Below are positions 60,508 to 64,000 of a stretch of DNA of 64,000 nt, piece by piece. The first letter of the stretch is position 1, and every line of letters starts with the position of its first letter. The notes under the pieces are model-generated. The model was not told the DNA's origin. It saw only the letters and a list, made by a program, of their open reading frames with translations, and made no database searches. Origin of the DNA: WQXF01 sp031552825. GTDB taxonomy: Bacteria > Bacillota > Clostridia > Christensenellales > Aristaeellaceae. The DNA lies in assembly GCA_031552825.1 (NCBI GenBank), contig JAVBMD010000025.1, positions 1 through 64,000 of the forward strand, in the 5' to 3' direction. Position numbers and translations under genes: made by a program.

Positions 60508-61689
60508 ATGAGGAAAAAGCAGTGCGTCGCCATGCTGCTGGCAGGCGGCCAGGGGAGCCGATTGGGGATCCTGACCAAGAATATGGCCAAACCTGCCGTA
60601 CCGTATGGGGGCAAGTATCGCATCATCGATTTCCCGCTATCCAATTGCTCCAATTCCGGCATCGACGTGGTGGGCGTGCTCACGCAGTATCAGCCGCTGG
60701 AGCTCAACGCCTACATCGGTTCCGGCTCGCCGTGGGATCTGGACTTGACCAACGGCGGCGTGTACGTGCTGCCGCCCTACGTTAAGGGCAAGGGCGGCGA
60801 GTGGTATAAAGGCACCGCCAACGCCATCTGCCAGAACATGGGGTTCATTTCGCAGTTTAATCCAGAATACGTGCTGATCCTCTCCGGCGATCACATCTAC
60901 AAGATGGACTACAACGCCATGCTCAGCTACCACGTCCGCAAGCAGGCCGACGTGACCATCGCGGTGCTGGAGGTGCCGTGGGAGGAGACCAACCGCTTCG
61001 GCATCATGAATACCGACGAGGAGAACCGCATCGTCGAGTTTGAGGAAAAGCCCAAGCAGGCCAAGAGCAACAAGGCCTCCATGGGCGTATATATCTTTAC
61101 TTGGGAGAAGTTGCGCGAATACCTGCTGCGCGACGAGCGGGACAAAAAGTCCTCCAACGACTTTGGCAAGAACATCATTCCCTCCATGCTCGATGACGGG
61201 CAGGCGCTCTACGCCTACGCCTTTGACGGATACTGGAAGGACGTGGGCACCATCGAGAGCCTTTGGGAGGCCAACATGGATCTGCTCCGGCAGCCCATGC
61301 CCATCGATCTGTACGACAAGCGCTGGCGCATTTATGCCCGTACCCCGGGCATGCCGCCGCACTTCGTCGCTCCCGGCGCGCAGATGGTCAATTCGCTGGT
61401 GACCGAGGGCTGTCAGATATTCGGCGAGGTGCGCGGCAGCGTGCTGTTTGCTGGCGTGCGCGTGGAATCCGGCGCGCTGATTACCGACGCGGTGGTGATG
61501 CCCGGTGCGGTGATCGAGCGCGGCGCGCAGGTGCGGCGCGCCATCGTGGCCGAAGGCGCGGTGATCGGCGCAGGCTGCATCGTGGGCGAGGAGAGCGGCG
61601 ATATCGCCGTGGTGGGTCCGGGCGCGGTGCTGGTGCCGGGCACGGTGGTCAAAGCCGGGGAACAAATCGACACCGAAGAGACAGCGTGA
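60508..61689 (+). CDS. glgC: Glucose-1-phosphate adenylyltransferase, catalytic subunit
   Basis: The 393-residue enzyme makes ADP-glucose for glycogen synthesis. It has LLAGGQGSRLG (nucleotide loop, 11-20), the PYGGKYRIIDFPLSN segment, SGDHIYKMDY and EEKPKQAKSN (glucose-1-phosphate site), and a left-handed helix C-terminal domain from about residue 290. The catalytic Asp and Lys positions look intact. GGAAG lies before the ATG. It is 13 nt before glgD, as in most Firmicutes. Confidence 0.95.
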   Translation: MRKKQCVAMLLAGGQGSRLGILTKNMAKPAVPYGGKYRIIDFPLSNCSNSGIDVVGVLTQYQPLELNAYIGSGSPWDLDLTNGGVYVLPPYVKGKGGEWYKGTANAICQNMGFISQFNPEYVLILSGDHIYKMDYNAMLSYHVRKQADVTIAVLEVPWEETNRFGIMNTDEENRIVEFEEKPKQAKSNKASMGVYIFTWEKLREYLLRDERDKKSSNDFGKNIIPSMLDDGQALYAYAFDGYWKDVGTIESLWEANMDLLRQPMPIDLYDKRWRIYARTPGMPPHFVAPGAQMVNSLVTEGCQIFGEVRGSVLFAGVRVESGALITDAVVMPGAVIERGAQVRRAIVAEGAVIGAGCIVGEESGDIAVVGPGAVLVPGTVVKAGEQIDTEETA

Positions 61690-61702
61690 GGAGGGACCCC
61701 CG

Positions 61703-62833
61703 ATGAAAGACGTCATGGGTTTAATCTATACCGGGGAGAACGATGCGAGGCTGCGTGAACTGACGCAGATGCGCGCCGTGGCGGCGCTGCCGGTGGCGGG
61801 ACGCTATCGGGTGATCGACTTCGCGCTGTCCAGCATGGTCAATTCCGGCGTGCGCAACGTCGGTGTGATTACGCAAAAGAACTACCATTCACTGATGGAT
61901 CACCTCGGCAGCGGCAAGGAATGGGATTTGCACGGCAAGAACAACGGCCTTGTGATCCTGCCGCCGTTCCTTACGCGCGAGAATGTCGGCGTGTACGCTG
62001 GGCTGGTGGACGCCATCCACTCCAACTCCGGCTTCCTGCGCCGCTCGCGGCAGGAATACCTCATCTTGGCTACTAGCCATGCCATTCTCAACATCGATTT
62101 CCGCGACATGCTGCGCGCGCACGTGGAGAAGAACGCCGATATCACCGTGCTATACACCGATGATCCCACCATGCGCCGCACTTTTCCCGGATCGGACCGA
62201 ATCTTTTACTCCACCGACGAAGAGGGGCGCATCGTGGGCATGGAGATCGACCCGAGCACGCCCACGCGCGAGCACGCGGGCATCGAGATCTGTATTCTCA
62301 AGCGCGAGATGCTTCGTTTCTTGGTGGATCAAGCTGCGGCCGACGGCCAGCACGATTTTTCCCGCGCGGTGCTACAGATGTTGATTAACCTAGGGCAGTC
62401 GCGGATTTACGGCTATGAGTACAAGGGGCGCGGTTGGCGCATCGAGTCGGTGCAGGATTATTTTAACTTCAACATGGATCTGCTCGACAGCCGCGTGCGC
62501 AGCGAGCTATTCACCCCCGACCGCCCGGTGTACACCAAGCTGCGCGACGATATGCCCACCCGCTACATCGGCGACGCGTCGCTCACCAACTCGCTGGCGG
62601 CTGACGGCTGCGTGATCGAGGGTACGGTGATTAATTCGGTGCTGTTCCGCGGCGTGCGCGTGGCCAAGGGCGCGGTGGTGCGCAATAGCGTGCTTATGCA
62701 GGATGTCGAGGTGCAGGCCGACGCCGAGCTAGACTACTGTATTCTGGATAAGCAAGCGGTGATCCGCCGCAAGGGGCGGCTGATCGGTCCGCCGGCTTAT
62801 CCCATCGTCATCGCCAAGGATGTGGTGATTTAA
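61703..62833 (+). CDS. glgD: Glucose-1-phosphate adenylyltransferase, GlgD subunit
   Basis: The 376-residue protein is the non-catalytic partner of GlgC. It keeps the fold (GRYRVIDFALSSMVNSGV, GSGKEWDL), but the P-loop-like GGxGxRL is replaced by ENDARLRELT, consistent with a regulatory subunit. Its presence with GlgC forms the Firmicute-type GlgCD heteromer. GAGGGA precedes the ATG. Confidence 0.93.
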   Translation: MKDVMGLIYTGENDARLRELTQMRAVAALPVAGRYRVIDFALSSMVNSGVRNVGVITQKNYHSLMDHLGSGKEWDLHGKNNGLVILPPFLTRENVGVYAGLVDAIHSNSGFLRRSRQEYLILATSHAILNIDFRDMLRAHVEKNADITVLYTDDPTMRRTFPGSDRIFYSTDEEGRIVGMEIDPSTPTREHAGIEICILKREMLRFLVDQAAADGQHDFSRAVLQMLINLGQSRIYGYEYKGRGWRIESVQDYFNFNMDLLDSRVRSELFTPDRPVYTKLRDDMPTRYIGDASLTNSLAADGCVIEGTVINSVLFRGVRVAKGAVVRNSVLMQDVEVQADAELDYCILDKQAVIRRKGRLIGPPAYPIVIAKDVVI

Positions 62834-62846
62834 CCGGAGCTGGCGT

Positions 62847-62888
62847 ACGGAATCCCGCCACCGCGCGCAGCGGCTGGGGGGATTCCGT
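62847..62888. other. Long hairpin between glgD and glgA
   Basis: ACGGAATCCC (62847-62856) pairs with GGGATTCCGT (62879-62888), with inner GC-rich pairing. No T run follows, so it is not a standard terminator. It may tune glgA levels by partial termination, processing or stability. Confidence 0.5.
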
Positions 62889-62933
62889 CTCCAACTCCCA
62901 TACTTGTCGACAAAAGAAGGAGGCGTTCTCTCT

Positions 62934-64000
62934 ATGAAAGTTCTCTACGCAGCCTCGGAGTGCGTGCCGTTTATCAAAACCGGCGGCTTGGCCGATGTGG
63001 CCGGTGCGCTGCCGCCGCAGCTCAAGGCGCGCGGGGTGGATGTGCGCGTGGTGTTGCCGCTCTACACCCAGATCGACGCCAGTTGGCGCGAGAAGATGCA
63101 ACTGGTGGCCGAATTTGAGGTGGAGCTGGGCTGGCGGCGGCAGTATTGCGGCGTTCGCTCGTTGGAGCATCAGGGAGTGACCTTCTATTTCCTCGATAAC
63201 GAGTTCTACTTCGGGCGTCCCTACGTGTATGGGCTGGGCGGGGATGAATATGAGCGCTACGGCTTCTTCTGCCGCGCCATTTTGGATCTTCTGCCCCGGG
63301 TGGATTTCCAGCCCGATATCATCCACTGTAACGACTGGCAGACGGGCATGGTGCCGCCGCTGCACAAAATTCAGTATAAGCAGGTGGAGTTCTACCGCAA
63401 CATCCGCACCATCGTGACGATCCATAACCTGCAATACCAAGGCGTGTTCCCGATCCGCAACGTGCAGGATACGCTGGGGTTGGGCGACGATCTGTTTACC
63501 AGCGACAAGCTGGAGTGCTACGGATGCGCCAACTTCCTCAAGGGCGGCATCGTCTATGCCGACGAGATCAGTACCGTCAGCCCCAGCTATGCAGAGGAGA
63601 TCCAGACCGCCTACTACGGCGAGCGGCTGGACGGCCTGCTGCGCGCGCGCCGGGCGCAGTTGTGGGGCATCCTCAACGGCATCGACATCGTGGAATACAA
63701 TCCTGAGAACGACCCGCTAGCCTACGCGCCCTTCAGCGCCAAGGATCTATCCGGCAAGGCGAAAAACAAGGAGGAGCTGCAGCGCGAGCTGGGGCTGAAC
63801 ATCGATCCCAACGCGCCGTTGATTGGCTTGGTCACCCGCCTTTCGCACCAGAAGGGATTGGATCTGATCGACTACGTGATGCGCGAGATGATGGACGAGG
63901 GCATTCAGCTGGTGGTGCTTGGCATGGGCGACGCCAAGTATACCGATCTGTTCTCTTGGGCGGAAGGCGCGTTCCCCGGCCGCATCGCGGCGCGCTTCGC
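62934..64000 (+). CDS. glgA: Glycogen synthase (partial, runs off the window end)
   Basis: The first 355 codons are present. The start MKVLYAASECVPFIKTGGLADV holds the KTGGLADV ADP-glucose site, and DIIHCNDWQTG and TIHNLQYQG follow, then the start of the C-terminal GT-B domain with LVTRLSHQKGLDL. It transfers glucose from ADP-glucose to glycogen (GT5). AAGGAGG lies 10 nt before ATG 62934. It continues the glgC-glgD operon. Confidence 0.94.
   Translation, partial: MKVLYAASECVPFIKTGGLADVAGALPPQLKARGVDVRVVLPLYTQIDASWREKMQLVAEFEVELGWRRQYCGVRSLEHQGVTFYFLDNEFYFGRPYVYGLGGDEYERYGFFCRAILDLLPRVDFQPDIIHCNDWQTGMVPPLHKIQYKQVEFYRNIRTIVTIHNLQYQGVFPIRNVQDTLGLGDDLFTSDKLECYGCANFLKGGIVYADEISTVSPSYAEEIQTAYYGERLDGLLRARRAQLWGILNGIDIVEYNPENDPLAYAPFSAKDLSGKAKNKEELQRELGLNIDPNAPLIGLVTRLSHQKGLDLIDYVMREMMDEGIQLVVLGMGDAKYTDLFSWAEGAFPGRIAARF

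Overview
The window looks like a chromosomal segment of a GC-rich, Gram-positive-type anaerobe, most likely a member of the Clostridia. The taxonomic call is inference. It rests on a GlgC/GlgD pair, several secreted proteins with PG_binding_1/SH3 domains, a Spo0E-like small protein, a Spo0B-type sensor kinase, a YoaP-like fusion, a PolA without proofreading residues, and good sigma-A promoters (TTGACA-17/18-TATAAT) with intrinsic terminators. No rRNA, tRNA, CRISPR array, prophage or IS transposase was found. Most genes are ordinary housekeeping or envelope genes.

Layout. 1-2.1 kb: a dispersed repeat, a promoter and a membrane-fused alpha/beta hydrolase. 2.2-11.8 kb (minus strand): ten tightly packed genes, nagB, a PflX-like radical SAM protein, an aldose epimerase, then aroF-tyrA-aroB-aroA-aroC-pheA-aroK. 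These cover shikimate and Phe/Tyr synthesis except the AroD/AroQ and AroE steps. 11.9-12.9 kb: a sugar-transfer-type ATP-grasp protein. 13.3-25.3 kb: a Spo0B-like kinase, alaS (short form), and an envelope cluster of secreted SH3/PG-binding, LRR, NlpC/P60 and Ig-like proteins plus a ComEC-like lipoprotein. 25.4-28.3 kb: a MITE-like element, a TPR protein, an Fe-S aldo/keto reductase and an LRR protein. 28.4-32.7 kb: rplI-dnaB-topB. 32.8-35 kb: small membrane protein, KdpD-like Usp protein, dipeptidase and an MGMT-like protein. 35.3-42.8 kb (minus): polA-coaE-lytic transglycosylase-peptide-binding protein, and a hybrid kinase. 43-44.7 kb: YoaP-like protein, two small genes and a small XRE regulator. 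44.8-49.6 kb (minus): two glycosyltransferases followed by leuC-leuD-leuB. 49.8-55.5 kb: a glycosyltransferase, a two-component system and a membrane/acyltransferase fusion. 55.5-60.3 kb (minus): rsuA-type, rsmC-like, malY-like, PHP and pepV genes in one operon. 60.5-64 kb: glgC-glgD-glgA, with glgA cut by the window end.

The least explained material is non-coding. A family of nested-palindrome repeats has three copies (6-172, 13070-13195 inverted, 20297-20463), and one copy lies between two near-identical terminators. A separate 160-bp MITE-like element sits between a promoter and its gene (about 25366-25528). An orphan plus-strand terminator lies in a gene-free stretch (34968-35278). Several promoters carry perfect palindromes. 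I found no convincing multi-gene system that looks new. The repeats, the short AlaRS and the PlsC-like fusion with a changed catalytic motif are the best leads.
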